DNA of 37,326 nucleotides from Actinomycetes bacterium (lineage in GTDB: Bacteria; Actinomycetota; Humimicrobiia; JAHJRV01): assembly GCA_023129485.1 (NCBI GenBank), contig JAGMBY010000006.1:1-37326 (forward strand). Reading direction: 5' to 3'. Position numbers and translations under genes: made by a program. Position 1 is the stretch's first letter; each line of letters starts with the position of its first letter. The notes below the pieces were generated by a model. The model had not been told where the DNA came from. It worked only from the letters and a program-made list of their open reading frames with translations, and searched no databases. Positions 6,975 to 15,296 of this stretch are shown piece after piece.

Positions 6975-7059
6975 GCGAGAGTGGTGGAATTGGCAGACAC
7001 GCTAGACTTAGGATCTAGTGGGTAAAACCTTGGGGGTTCGAGTCCCCCCTCTCGCACCA
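6975..7059 (+). tRNA. tRNA-Leu(TAG)
   Basis: Class II tRNA of 85 nt with a long variable arm (TGGGTAAAACCTT). Acceptor GCGAGAG/CTCTCGC, anticodon stem CTAGA/TCTAG with loop CTTAGGA giving TAG, T arm GGGGG-TTCGAGT-CCCCC, discriminator A and encoded CCA. It lies 11 bp after tRNA-Lys and is the last of the cluster. Confidence 0.95.
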
Positions 7060-7077
7060 TCTTTATAGAAATAATAT

Positions 7078-7110
7078 TTAGGATTTCCTTCTGGTTCCTA
7101 ATTTTTTTTT
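7078..7110 (+). terminator. Rho-independent terminator of the tRNA cluster
   Basis: TTAGGA and TCCTAA form a 6-bp stem around a 12-nt loop and are followed by a run of nine to ten Ts. It lies 18 bp after tRNA-Leu and separates the tRNAs from tig. Confidence 0.6.
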
Positions 7111-7127
7111 CTTGTATTTGGAAATAT

Positions 7128-7194
7128 TATTAATGGAAAGGAGAGTGGCTCTTATTATCTTCAATCAGGAAGATTATCTGAGCTCTATTTTAAG
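7128..7194 (+). promoter_or_regulatory. Structured leader element, copy 2 (tig leader)
   Basis: An SD-like GGAAAGGAG (7135-7143) lies about 50 nt ahead of the tig ATG, and there is no SD close to the ATG. Between them GGCTC can pair with GAGCT, with an inner ATCTTC/GAAGAT helix, forming a stem-loop that would bring SD and AUG together. The element is homologous to 3352-3418. Alternatively GTG 7145 opens a 17-codon leader frame whose TGA overlaps the tig ATG. Confidence 0.5.
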
Positions 7195-8490
7195 ATGAGA
7201 TTAAAAACATCAGTGGAAAAAATTGAGAAAAATAAAGTGAAGATGAAAGTGGAAGTTCCAAATGAACTATTTAAAGAGGATGTAGAAAAAGCTTATGAAA
7301 AACTATCAAAATCATTGAAAATTCCTGGTTTTAGGAAGGGAAAAATTCCAAAAAAAATCATAGATACCAAAGTTGGCCAGGATTACGTTTTTAAGGAAGC
7401 TTTAAGAGAATCCCTTTTAAAATATTATTATCAATCAGTTTTAGAAACAAAAATAAGACCAATCGATCAACCTGAAATAAAAATTGGAGAAATAAAAAAA
7501 GAAAAACCTTTAAAATTTGAGGCTAAAGTATTAGTTGAACCAGAGGTGGTACTTAAAAAGTATAAGGGAATTGAGTTAAAGAAGAGAGTAGCTAGAGTTG
7601 GAAAAAAAGAGATTCAATCACAAATAGAAAGATTAAGAAATCAATTTGCAAAATTGGAAGAAGATAAAAGCAATATAATAAAAAATGAAAGTGTTGTATT
7701 AATGGATTTTGATTGCTATATTAATGATAAATTAATAAAAGAAAATAGTGGTGGTGATTACTTATTACAAGTTGGTTCTGGATTTCTCTTTGGTGAGAAA
7801 GAGAAAGAATTAATTGGAATGAAAATAGGAGATGAAAAGCAGATAGGGATTGCGTATCCAGAGGATTTTATAAATAAGAAAATAGCGGGTAAAAAGGCTA
7901 TATATCATATAAAAATTAAGGAAATAAAAAAGAAAATATTACCTGAAGTTAATGATGAATTTGCGAAGATGGTTGGTGGTTTTAAGAACCTTGACAAATT
8001 AAAAAAATATTATAGAGAAGAGATAAAAAAGGGAAAGAAGGAAAATATAGAATCTCTTAATAGAGTTAAGATTTTAGAAGAGCTGGTTAAAAGTAATCCG
8101 ATTGACATACCGGAAGTTATGATAGAAAATCAAGGCAGGCGACTTATAAATAACTTCAAACAAAATCTAGAAAAACAAGGTTCAAGTTTGGAGGAATTCT
8201 TAAGAGTAACTAATCAAAATGAAAATATATTAGAGAAGAGATATAAAGATAGAGCAGAACTTGAAATCAGGCATAGGTTGATTTTAGATGCAATTGCAGA
8301 AAAAGAGAATATAAAAGTATCAGATAAGGAAATTGATGTAGAGGCTAGAAGAATATCAAGTTATGCTAGTGATAAAATGGAAGATGTATACAATTATTAT
8401 TCTGAGGGTATAGGAAAAATTGATTTAAGATTGGAATTAAGAAGAAAAAAGACATTAAATTTTTTAATTAACAATGCAAAAATTGTTTGA
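7195..8490 (+). CDS. tig: Trigger factor
   Basis: This ribosome-bound chaperone and peptidyl-prolyl isomerase binds L23 at the exit tunnel and meets nascent chains. At 431 aa it has normal length. The N-terminal ribosome-binding domain shows the signature IPGFRKGKIPKK (about residues 43-54). An FKBP-type PPIase domain spans roughly 150-235 (ESVVLMDFDCYIND, AKMVGGF at its end) and the helical C-terminal domain follows. The ATG lacks a local SD; the leader described separately is the likely initiation signal. clpP follows 16 bp downstream, the usual tig-clp pairing, but clpX does not follow here. Confidence 0.96.
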   Translation: MRLKTSVEKIEKNKVKMKVEVPNELFKEDVEKAYEKLSKSLKIPGFRKGKIPKKIIDTKVGQDYVFKEALRESLLKYYYQSVLETKIRPIDQPEIKIGEIKKEKPLKFEAKVLVEPEVVLKKYKGIELKKRVARVGKKEIQSQIERLRNQFAKLEEDKSNIIKNESVVLMDFDCYINDKLIKENSGGDYLLQVGSGFLFGEKEKELIGMKIGDEKQIGIAYPEDFINKKIAGKKAIYHIKIKEIKKKILPEVNDEFAKMVGGFKNLDKLKKYYREEIKKGKKENIESLNRVKILEELVKSNPIDIPEVMIENQGRRLINNFKQNLEKQGSSLEEFLRVTNQNENILEKRYKDRAELEIRHRLILDAIAEKENIKVSDKEIDVEARRISSYASDKMEDVYNYYSEGIGKIDLRLELRRKKTLNFLINNAKIV

Positions 8491-8506
8491 AATAGGTAGG
8501 TGAGAT

Positions 8507-9094
8507 TTGAGTAATTTAATCCCAATAGTTATTGAACAAACAAGCAGGGGTGATAGATCTTTTGACATATATTCAAGATTGCTAAAGGAAAGAATAATCT
8601 TTTTAGGTGAAAATATTGATGATAGATTAGCCAATTTAGTTATGGCGCAGTTACTATTTTTGGAAGCGGATGATCCCGAAAAGGATATTAATCTTTATAT
8701 AAACAGTTCAGGTGGGTTAATAACATCTACTATGGCCATTTATGATACTATGCAGTTTATAAAATCACCTGTTTCTACTATCTGTATGGGGCAAGCAGCA
8801 AGCGGAGCTGCACTAATTTTAGCAGCCGGTGATAAGGGAAAGAGATTTGCCTTACCACATGCCAGGATTCTTCTACATCAACCCAGTGGTGGAACAACTG
8901 GAAGTGCTTCTGATGTCAATATACATGCTAAAGAGATACTAAGGATGAGAAAGATGATGAACCAGATATTATCTAAACATACAGATCAGTCTGTTGACAA
9001 AATAAACAAAGATACTGATAGAGATTTTATTATGACATCAGAAGAAGCAAAGAAATACGGAATAATAGATGAAATTCTTACTAAGAGATTATAA
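8507..9094 (+). CDS. clpP: ATP-dependent Clp protease proteolytic subunit
   Basis: ClpP is the serine peptidase that forms the tetradecameric barrel fed by ClpX or ClpA/C. The 195-aa protein has the full catalytic triad: S99 in [10 protein letters not shown]124 in ILLHQPSGG and D173 in DRDFIM. The N-terminal [25 protein letters not shown] is typical. Start is TTG 8507 with AGGTGAG a few bases upstream. It is probably cotranscribed with tig. clpX, commonly next, is absent; a promoter and T-box follow instead. Confidence 0.97.
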   Translation: MSNLIPIVIEQTSRGDRSFDIYSRLLKERIIFLGENIDDRLANLVMAQLLFLEADDPEKDINLYINSSGGLITSTMAIYDTMQFIKSPVSTICMGQAASGAALILAAGDKGKRFALPHARILLHQPSGGTTGSASDVNIHAKEILRMRKMMNQILSKHTDQSVDKINKDTDRDFIMTSEEAKKYGIIDEILTKRL

Positions 9095-9106
9095 AAGTAT
9101 AAAAAT

Positions 9107-9135
9107 TTGACAAACAGGTTTATAAGAAATAGTAT
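9107..9135 (+). promoter_or_regulatory. Promoter of the valS T-box transcript
   Basis: TTGACA (9107-9112), 17-bp spacer, TAGTAT (9130-9135), just after clpP. Transcription from near 9142 would include the complete T-box leader. Confidence 0.65.
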
Positions 9136-9244
9136 AACCACATATAATTTGATATAGAAATAAAAATAACACGCAAAAGATATATTTAATTTAATTTAAT
9201 TAAATACCTGTTTTTTGAAAGTTGCTTTTTTAAAACTTAAAGAA

Positions 9245-9475
9245 AGATAAGAGCTGAGAAGAGAAGTAGTAAGAAGTAAGAACTCACAGAGAGAAGTTAC
9301 ATTCAGTGAGAGTAATTTTGTGAAAATCTGCTTCTGAAGTCGTCTCTGAGCTATTGGACTGAAATTAAGTAAGTCTGATCGGTAATTCCGTTATAGAAAT
9401 GAGTGCTCCCTTTTGGAGAAAGAAGGTGGTACCACGAATTATGCCCAATTCGTCCTTTTAGAATTGGGCGTTTTT
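9245..9475 (+). promoter_or_regulatory. T-box riboswitch (valine) controlling valS
   Basis: The conserved T-box AAGGTGGTACCACG is at 9423-9436 and is followed by a terminator. Upstream, a long Stem I region (about 9247-9355) carries CTGAAGTCGTCTC on its 3' side, placing GTC (9339-9341, valine) at the specifier position. Uncharged tRNA-Val(GAC) binding would favour the antiterminator and allow valS transcription. The specifier matches the downstream gene, which supports the assignment. Confidence 0.88.
9443..9475 (+). terminator. T-box regulated terminator
   Basis: GCCCAATTC (9443-9451) pairs with GAATTGGGC (9461-9469), followed by TTTTT. It is the intrinsic terminator of the valine T-box, mutually exclusive with the antiterminator that uses the T-box bases. 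Confidence 0.9.
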
Positions 9476-9488
9476 AATTTAAATAAAG

Positions 9489-9591
9489 TGTCAGGTCTTG
9501 CAATATAACAAAATCTATCTAATTTAAAGATAATGGAAGCTTTGGGTATACTTTCTCGACTGAAAATGTCTTCGAAAGTATACCACAAAGC
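9489..9591 (+). repeat. Hairpin repeat family, copy A (box plus hairpin)
   Basis: The upstream box GTGTCAGGTCTTGCAATATA begins at 9489. About 30 nt further on, the hairpin 9539-9591 has arms GCTTTGGGTATACTTTC and GAAAGTATACCACAAAGC (one bulged base) around an 18-nt loop. It sits between the T-box terminator and valS, so it lies in the antiterminated valS leader. There is no T-run after it, so it is not a typical terminator. Confidence 0.8.
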
Positions 9592-9638
9592 AATAAATAG
9601 AAATAATCAGACTAAGTTTAATAAAAATCAAAATTTTA

Positions 9639-9677
9639 AGGAGGGAAGCAAATTTAAATAATAAATTTGTAAAAGTC
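9639..9677 (+). promoter_or_regulatory. SD, stem-loop, AUG initiation region of valS
   Basis: AGGAGGGAAG (9639-9648) is a strong SD, but the valS ATG is 30 nt downstream. CAAATTTA and TAAATTTG (9649-9669) form a perfect 8-bp stem with a 5-nt loop. Looping it out leaves about 11 nt between SD and AUG. No ATG, GTG or TTG lies in frame closer to the SD. Confidence 0.6.
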
Positions 9678-12332
9678 ATGAATAAAACTATCAATAAAAA
9701 ATATAATCCTGCATTAGTTGAAGATAAAATATACGATTTTTGGTTAAAAGAGAGTTATTTTCATGTTAGTGTGGATGAAGGTAAAAAACCATACAGTATA
9801 GTAATTCCACCACCAAATCTTACTGGTGTACTTCATTTGGGTCATGCATTAAATAACACAATTCAAGACATAATTATAAGGTATAAAAGGATGCAGGGAT
9901 ATAACACGTTATGGTTACCAGGAACAGATCATGCCAGTATTGCTGTTCATAATATTATAGAGAATATAATGGCTGAGGAGGGAATAACAAGACATGAATT
10001 AGGTAGAGAAAAATTTTTAGAAAGAGCGTGGCAATGGAAGGAGAAATATGGAAACATAATCATTGAACAATTGAAGAAACTGGGTTGTTCATGTGATTGG
10101 AAAAGGGAAAGATTTACTATGGACCCAGGTTTTTCAAAAGCAGTACTTACTGCATTCAAAATGTTTTATGATGACGGACTAATTTATCAGGATTTTCGAA
10201 TGATAAACTGGTGCCCAAAGTGTCTGACTACTATTGCAGATATAGAAGTTAAGAGGGAAGTGGAGGAAGGAAATTTCTGGTATATAGATTATCTAATGAA
10301 AGGTGAAGACAACTTTATAACTATTGCTACTACAAGACCTGAAACAATGCTGGGGGACAGTGCTGTGGCAGTTCATTCTCAAGATAAAAGGTATAAATCA
10401 TATGTAGGAAAGACTGCAATTTTACCATTAATTAATAGAGAATTACCAATAATATCAGATGATAGGGTAGATCCTGAATTTGGAACTGGTGCTGTCAAGA
10501 TAACACCCGCCCATGATTTCGATGATTATGAGATTGGGTTAACTCATAATTTAGAGCAAATAAATATATTTGATGATAATGCAAAAATAAACAAGAATAT
10601 ACCGGAATATAAGGGGTTGGATAGATATGAATGTAGAGAAAAAGTGATAGAGGATCTTAAAAAATTGGGTCAATTAAGAAAAGTAGAGAAGCATAATTTG
10701 GCTATTGGAAGACATGATAGGTGTAACATCATTATTGAACCCAGAATTTCAAAACAGTGGTTTGTGAAAATGAAATCATTAGCCAATATGGGAATAAAAG
10801 TAGTAAAGGACCATAAAATTAAGTTTATACCCAAAAATTGGGAGAAGGTTTATTTTCACTGGATGGAGAATATTAAGGATTGGTGTATATCAAGACAACT
10901 CTGGTGGGGGCACAGAATTCCCGTTTGGTACTGTGAGGACTGTGATGATATTATGGTTGAGTTAGAACCACCAAAAAAATGTAAGAGTTGTGAAAGTGAA
11001 AGTATATATCAGGATGAGGATGTTTTAGATACATGGTTTAGTTCAGCACTTTGGCCATTTTCTACAATGGGATGGCCTGAACAAACAGCAGAATTAGGTT
11101 ATTTCTTCCCAACAGAGACATTAACAACAGCCAATGAGATTATCTTCTTCTGGGTTGCAAGAATGATAATGACATCATTATATTTCATGAAAAAAATTCC
11201 ATTTAGAAGAGTTTTTATCCACCCAACCATATATGATAAGTTCGGAAAAAAGATGAGCAAATCATTAGGAAATGTAATTGACCCCATTCCTGTGATGGAA
11301 AAATATGGAACAGATGCTTTAAGATTTACGCTTTCATTTCTAACATCACCTGGAAGAAATATAGCTTTGGGAGAAGAGACAATAAAAGGAATGAGGAATT
11401 TTGCAAATAAGATATGGAATGCAGCAAGATTTGTACAAATGAGTACAGAAGGAATTAATTTTAAAGATATAAATGAAGATAGCTTATGTTATCAATTAGA
11501 AGATAGATGGATTATAAGAAGATTCAACATAACAGTTAGAAATGTAATAGACAATCTTGAAGAATTCAATTTTGCTGAAGCATCAAAACAGCTTTACAAA
11601 TTCTTTTGGGGTGAATATTGCGATTGGTACATTGAACTTTGTAAAAATAGACTATATCAGGATGAGGATAAAATAGCTAAGAAAACAGCAGGATATCTAT
11701 TAATAAAAATTTTGGAGAGTTATTTAAGGCTTCTTCATCCTTTCATGCCATTTATTTCAGAAGAGATATGGCAAAGCATACCTCATGATGGTGAAAGCAT
11801 AATGATATCGCCATATCCAGAATATAAGATAGAGGAGATTGATAAAGAAGCAGAATATAAGATGGAGATTCTGATGGATGTAATAAGTGCAATAAGAGAG
11901 GTCAGAAGTCAATTATCTGTAAGTCCACAAAAGAGATTTTCAGCTTATTTAATTACAGATCATTTGGAGAAGAAAAGTCTGATAATAAAAAATAATGAAA
12001 AAATTATGAGATTAGCGGGTCTTAATAGTGTTGATTTTGTGGGTAAAATAGATGACTTAGCTAATTATTCTAAATCAATTGCATCAGGAATTGATATTTT
12101 TATTCCTCTTCTTGAATTGATTGATAGAGATAAAGAGCTGATGAGATTGAATAATCGTCTTGGTGAAGTTAAAGAAAGATACGAAAGAAGTTTAAATAAA
12201 TTTTCTAACAAACAATTCTTAGAGAAGGCTCCTGAGCAAGTTGTTTTAGGAGAAAGAGGAAATTTAGAAAAATTTAAAAAAGAGATTGTAAGTATAGAAG
12301 AGCAAATATCAATTCTAAAAAGTAAAAAATAA
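9678..12332 (+). CDS. valS: Valyl-tRNA synthetase
   Basis: ValRS charges tRNA-Val. It is a class Ia enzyme of 884 aa, normal length. The HIGH-type motif is in PPPNLTGVLHLGHAL near residue 50 and KMSKS in KFGKKMSKSLGNVIDP. The editing (CP1) region includes TTRPETMLGDSAVAVH and GTGAVKITPAHDFDDYE. Two Cys pairs (CPKC and CEDC...CKSC) suggest zinc binding. The C-terminal Val-type coiled-coil arm ends the protein. MNKTINKKYNPALVEDKIYDFW fits the family start. A T-box with a valine specifier controls it. The folC gene follows, separated by a hairpin repeat. Confidence 0.98.
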   Translation: MNKTINKKYNPALVEDKIYDFWLKESYFHVSVDEGKKPYSIVIPPPNLTGVLHLGHALNNTIQDIIIRYKRMQGYNTLWLPGTDHASIAVHNIIENIMAEEGITRHELGREKFLERAWQWKEKYGNIIIEQLKKLGCSCDWKRERFTMDPGFSKAVLTAFKMFYDDGLIYQDFRMINWCPKCLTTIADIEVKREVEEGNFWYIDYLMKGEDNFITIATTRPETMLGDSAVAVHSQDKRYKSYVGKTAILPLINRELPIISDDRVDPEFGTGAVKITPAHDFDDYEIGLTHNLEQINIFDDNAKINKNIPEYKGLDRYECREKVIEDLKKLGQLRKVEKHNLAIGRHDRCNIIIEPRISKQWFVKMKSLANMGIKVVKDHKIKFIPKNWEKVYFHWMENIKDWCISRQLWWGHRIPVWYCEDCDDIMVELEPPKKCKSCESESIYQDEDVLDTWFSSALWPFSTMGWPEQTAELGYFFPTETLTTANEIIFFWVARMIMTSLYFMKKIPFRRVFIHPTIYDKFGKKMSKSLGNVIDPIPVMEKYGTDALRFTLSFLTSPGRNIALGEETIKGMRNFANKIWNAARFVQMSTEGINFKDINEDSLCYQLEDRWIIRRFNITVRNVIDNLEEFNFAEASKQLYKFFWGEYCDWYIELCKNRLYQDEDKIAKKTAGYLLIKILESYLRLLHPFMPFISEEIWQSIPHDGESIMISPYPEYKIEEIDKEAEYKMEILMDVISAIREVRSQLSVSPQKRFSAYLITDHLEKKSLIIKNNEKIMRLAGLNSVDFVGKIDDLANYSKSIASGIDIFIPLLELIDRDKELMRLNNRLGEVKERYERSLNKFSNKQFLEKAPEQVVLGERGNLEKFKKEIVSIEEQISILKSKK

Positions 12333-12370
12333 GAAATTAAAAATATTAATTCTATTTTTTAAAAAAAATA

Positions 12371-12448
12371 GCGATCAAGTCCTGTGATATATTAGCTTTG
12401 GGTATACTTTCTCGACTGATAATATCTTCGAAAGTATACCCAAAGCTA
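12371..12448 (+). repeat. Hairpin repeat family, copy B (perfect hairpin)
   Basis: It lies about 40 bp after the valS stop. A degenerate box GCGATCAAGTCCTGTGATAT is followed by the hairpin 12393-12448, whose arms TAGCTTTGGGTATACTTTC and GAAAGTATACCCAAAGCTA pair perfectly over 19 bp around an 18-nt loop. This is the least degenerate copy in the window. It could stabilise or separate the valS and folC transcript parts. Confidence 0.85.
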
Positions 12449-12502
12449 GTGATGAAAATTGAATTTGTCAAAATATTGAATTTTTAAATATAGAGGTGAT
12501 AA

Positions 12503-13873
12503 TTGACATTTAAAGAGGTTGTAGCTGAGTTAGATGCTACTGAGAAATTTGGCACAAATCCGAGTCTTAACACTATAAGAAAAATCTGCAGGAGACTCAA
12601 TAATCCTCAAAAAGATTATTCCACTATTCATGTAGTTGGGACTAATGGCAAAACATCAACAGCAAGAATGATTAGTTCAATATTAACCCATTTGGGATAT
12701 AAAACTGGTTGTTATATTTCTCCTCATACTTACTCATATATTGAGAGAATTGCAGTTGATAATAAATATGTAAGTGAAGACGATTTTGCTCTTTATTATG
12801 AAAAAATTAAACCAATTGTTAATGAGTTAAATAATTCACCAGAAGTTGAAGTTGTAACTCATTTTGAAATTTTAACTTCAATGGCTTTTTTATATTTCAG
12901 TCGGAATAGATGTGATTTTGTAGTATTGGAAGCTGGAATGGGGGGTAGATGGGATGCAACAAATTTAGCTGATTCAAAAGTTGCTGTGCTAACTAATGTC
13001 ACTAAAGAGCACACAAGATATTTAGGTGATACTATTTATAAAATTGCAGTAGAAAAGGCTGAAGTTATAAAGAATAAATCTAATGTGGTAACTGGTTCAT
13101 CAGATATAGATGTATTAAAGGTTCTTAATAAAAAATGCAAGGAAAAAGATGCAAAGTTATACCAGTTCGAAAAAGACTTTTTTATAAAGAATTGTCAAAG
13201 AAAAAATAATCATAGATTGGCTTATGTTAAGGGAATTTACAACGATTATTCAAATATAAAAATAAACACTATTTCAAAATATCAATGTGAAAATGCAGCT
13301 ATGGCAATTACAACAACAGAACTTTTTTTGGAAAGAAATTTGATAAAATCTAAATTTATAAAAAATATTATGAAGTCTGAGTTGTTAGAAAATTCATTAC
13401 TTCCAGTTGACTTTAGGGGAAGATTAGAAATAGTTGCTAAAAGTCCTACTATTGTTTTAGATGGGTCTCATAATCCTGGAGCGATGAAAAAGTTAGTATC
13501 TGAAATAAAGGATAATTTTAAATATGGAAAATTTCATTTAATATTTGCCTGTTTTAGGGACAAAGATTCTGAAAGAATGTTAAAAATAATCTGGCCAATA
13601 TTAAATAATTTGGATAATTTAATAATTACAGAAAGTGAGTCATATAGAAGAACCCCTTATGAAAAGTTATATGAAATTTCTAAAGATGTGGAAAAAGAGA
13701 TGAGAAGCGATCCATTAAAAGAATATAAAAAGGTGAAAATTTATAAGAAAGATAGCATATCAAAATCCGTAGATTTAGCATTGAAACTTGCTAATAAAAA
13801 TGATTTTATCTGTATCTGTGGTTCATTTTCAAATTTACCACTTGCAAAAAAGGCATTAAATATAAAATTTTAA
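12503..13873 (+). CDS. folC: Folylpolyglutamate synthase / dihydrofolate synthase
   Basis: This Mur-ligase family enzyme adds glutamates to folates, and in many bacteria also makes dihydrofolate from dihydropteroate. Its 456 aa are normal. The ATP loop VVGTNGKTSTARMI is at about residues 43-56, GMGGRWDATNL and NVTKEHTRYLGDTI mark the central domain, and VLDGSHNPGAMKKL marks the start of the C-terminal domain. The Omega-loop and KEHTRYLG are close to the family pattern (usually DHT.YLG; here EHTRYLG). The TTG start has GAGGTGA at good spacing. Bifunctionality cannot be decided from sequence. Confidence 0.93.
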   Translation: MTFKEVVAELDATEKFGTNPSLNTIRKICRRLNNPQKDYSTIHVVGTNGKTSTARMISSILTHLGYKTGCYISPHTYSYIERIAVDNKYVSEDDFALYYEKIKPIVNELNNSPEVEVVTHFEILTSMAFLYFSRNRCDFVVLEAGMGGRWDATNLADSKVAVLTNVTKEHTRYLGDTIYKIAVEKAEVIKNKSNVVTGSSDIDVLKVLNKKCKEKDAKLYQFEKDFFIKNCQRKNNHRLAYVKGIYNDYSNIKINTISKYQCENAAMAITTTELFLERNLIKSKFIKNIMKSELLENSLLPVDFRGRLEIVAKSPTIVLDGSHNPGAMKKLVSEIKDNFKYGKFHLIFACFRDKDSERMLKIIWPILNNLDNLIITESESYRRTPYEKLYEISKDVEKEMRSDPLKEYKKVKIYKKDSISKSVDLALKLANKNDFICICGSFSNLPLAKKALNIKF

Positions 13874-14029
13874 AATAAAATTGGATAGTTAATTTTTTAA
13901 ATTTATATTTTCTTGCTATATAATGAGCAAATATTATAGAATTTACTAAATTTTTAAGCTGGTATTTTTTAACAATTATTAATTTAAATAAATTAGATTT
14001 AGAATTTATATTTAATAGGGAGGAATATA

Positions 14030-14470
14030 TTGGAAGTTTTTCAAGATATATTAAACTTTTTCCAATCAGGAACTTTTAGATTCATAATATTACTCTTTTT
14101 ATATTGCATTGTTGTGATCTGGTTAAGTTTTGTATATTGGACATATCGTGATGCAAATCAAAGAGGAGCAAATGGGATACTCTGGGCTTTAGTAGTTTTA
14201 ATCTTAAATTTTTTTGGGCTTTTAATATATTTAATCCTTAGACCCTCTGAATACATTCAAGATGTTATGGAGAGAGAATTAGAAATAGAAGCAAAGGAAA
14301 GGTTAAAGAGTGGCCAGGCTATTGATTGTCCAGCTTGTGGAAATATAGTTGAGAAGGACTTTTTGGTATGTCCATATTGTCGTAAAAAATTAAAGAATCC
14401 CTGTCCAAAATGTGGCAAACCACTTCAATTAAATTGGTCAATTTGCCCTTATTGTAAAACAGTTTTATAG
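14030..14470 (+). CDS. Membrane-anchored double zinc-ribbon protein
   Basis: The 146-aa protein has two N-terminal transmembrane segments (about residues 17-38 and 48-68) separated by TYRDANQRGANG. A cytosolic helix follows, then two zinc ribbons with CPACG...CPYC and CPKCG...CPYC at the C-terminus. The TTG start has GGGAGGA just upstream. It sits 13 bp before ndk, suggesting an operon. The family is widespread as uncharacterised membrane zinc-ribbon proteins; I cannot assign a function. Confidence 0.75.
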   Translation: MEVFQDILNFFQSGTFRFIILLFLYCIVVIWLSFVYWTYRDANQRGANGILWALVVLILNFFGLLIYLILRPSEYIQDVMERELEIEAKERLKSGQAIDCPACGNIVEKDFLVCPYCRKKLKNPCPKCGKPLQLNWSICPYCKTVL

Positions 14471-14482
14471 AAATGAGGGGAG

Positions 14483-14911
14483 ATGATAACTAAGCAAAAA
14501 ACGCTTGTAATTATAAAACCAGATGGAATTCAAAAAAATATAATAGGTGAGATTATCTCACGTATAGAAAAAAAAGGTTTAAAAATATTAAATATGAAGA
14601 TGATGAAACTCTCCAGAGAATTAGCAGAAAAACTTTATGAGGAACATAGAAATAAACCCTTTTTTAAAAGTTTAGTAAATTTTATAACATATGCCCCTAT
14701 TATTGTTATTATAGTGGAAGGGGAAGATGTTATCTCTATTTTTAGATCCATGATGGGTTCAACAGACCCTAAGAATGCAGCACCAGGGACAATAAGAGGT
14801 GATTATGGTACTGATATAGAAAGAAATATCATTCATGGGTCAGATTCCATTGAAAGCGCTAAAAGAGAGGTAGATTTATTTTTTCCTGAAGAACAAGAGA
14901 GGGTGATCTAA
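14483..14911 (+). CDS. ndk: Nucleoside diphosphate kinase
   Basis: Ndk balances NTP and dNTP pools by transferring the gamma phosphate through a phosphohistidine. The 142-aa length is normal. The active-site histidine is H118 in NIIHGSDS; TLVIIKPDGIQKNIIGEI and MMGSTDPKNAAPGTIRGDYG are family signatures. The ATG follows GAGGGGAG closely. The next gene begins 2 bp after the stop, indicating tight coupling. Confidence 0.97.
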   Translation: MITKQKTLVIIKPDGIQKNIIGEIISRIEKKGLKILNMKMMKLSRELAEKLYEEHRNKPFFKSLVNFITYAPIIVIIVEGEDVISIFRSMMGSTDPKNAAPGTIRGDYGTDIERNIIHGSDSIESAKREVDLFFPEEQERVI

Positions 14912-14913
14912 AG

Positions 14914-15162
14914 GTGAAAAGAAAAAGCGGATGGACAATTTTTATGATATTACTCATCGGACTTATTTTTGGTTCACTATTAGGGCATATATTGAGAGAT
15001 GTAGTGCCAATTTTGGACGAGGGTTTAAAAGTTGGATTTGAACAATTAACCTTAAATCTTTATCTATTTGATATAAGTTTCAGTATTAATCTTAGAATTA
15101 CTTTTGCAGCAATAATTGGAATGTTAATTTCATTTCTTATAGCAGATTTTATAAGAAAATAA
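14914..15162 (+). CDS. Small membrane protein, DUF4321-like
   Basis: This 82-aa protein has two hydrophobic segments (about residues 7-27 and 56-79) linked by a short amphipathic region. The pattern GLIFGSLLGHIL...LDEGLKVGF...INLRITFAAIIG resembles the DUF4321 family found near mreB in Gram-positive-like genomes. The GTG start is 2 bp after the ndk stop, with GGTGAT upstream. The mreB gene follows by 134 bp. Function is unknown; a link to cell envelope growth is inferred from the neighbourhood. Confidence 0.65.
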   Translation: MKRKSGWTIFMILLIGLIFGSLLGHILRDVVPILDEGLKVGFEQLTLNLYLFDISFSINLRITFAAIIGMLISFLIADFIRK

Positions 15163-15296
15163 TATTTAATAATTTAAATAGTATTAAAAAAAGTATTTTT
15201 ATACAATTTATTTGTATATTTTAAAATAAATGTGATTGATAGTTATTAATAAAAGATTTTTAGGAAGAAATATTTTAAATTTAAAGGAGATAGCAG

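Noticed and set aside
6323-7059. Tandem short repeats suggestive of a CRISPR array
   Set aside because: The repeated GGTTCGA-type segments are T arms of the six tRNA genes; no regular repeat-spacer pattern exists in the window.
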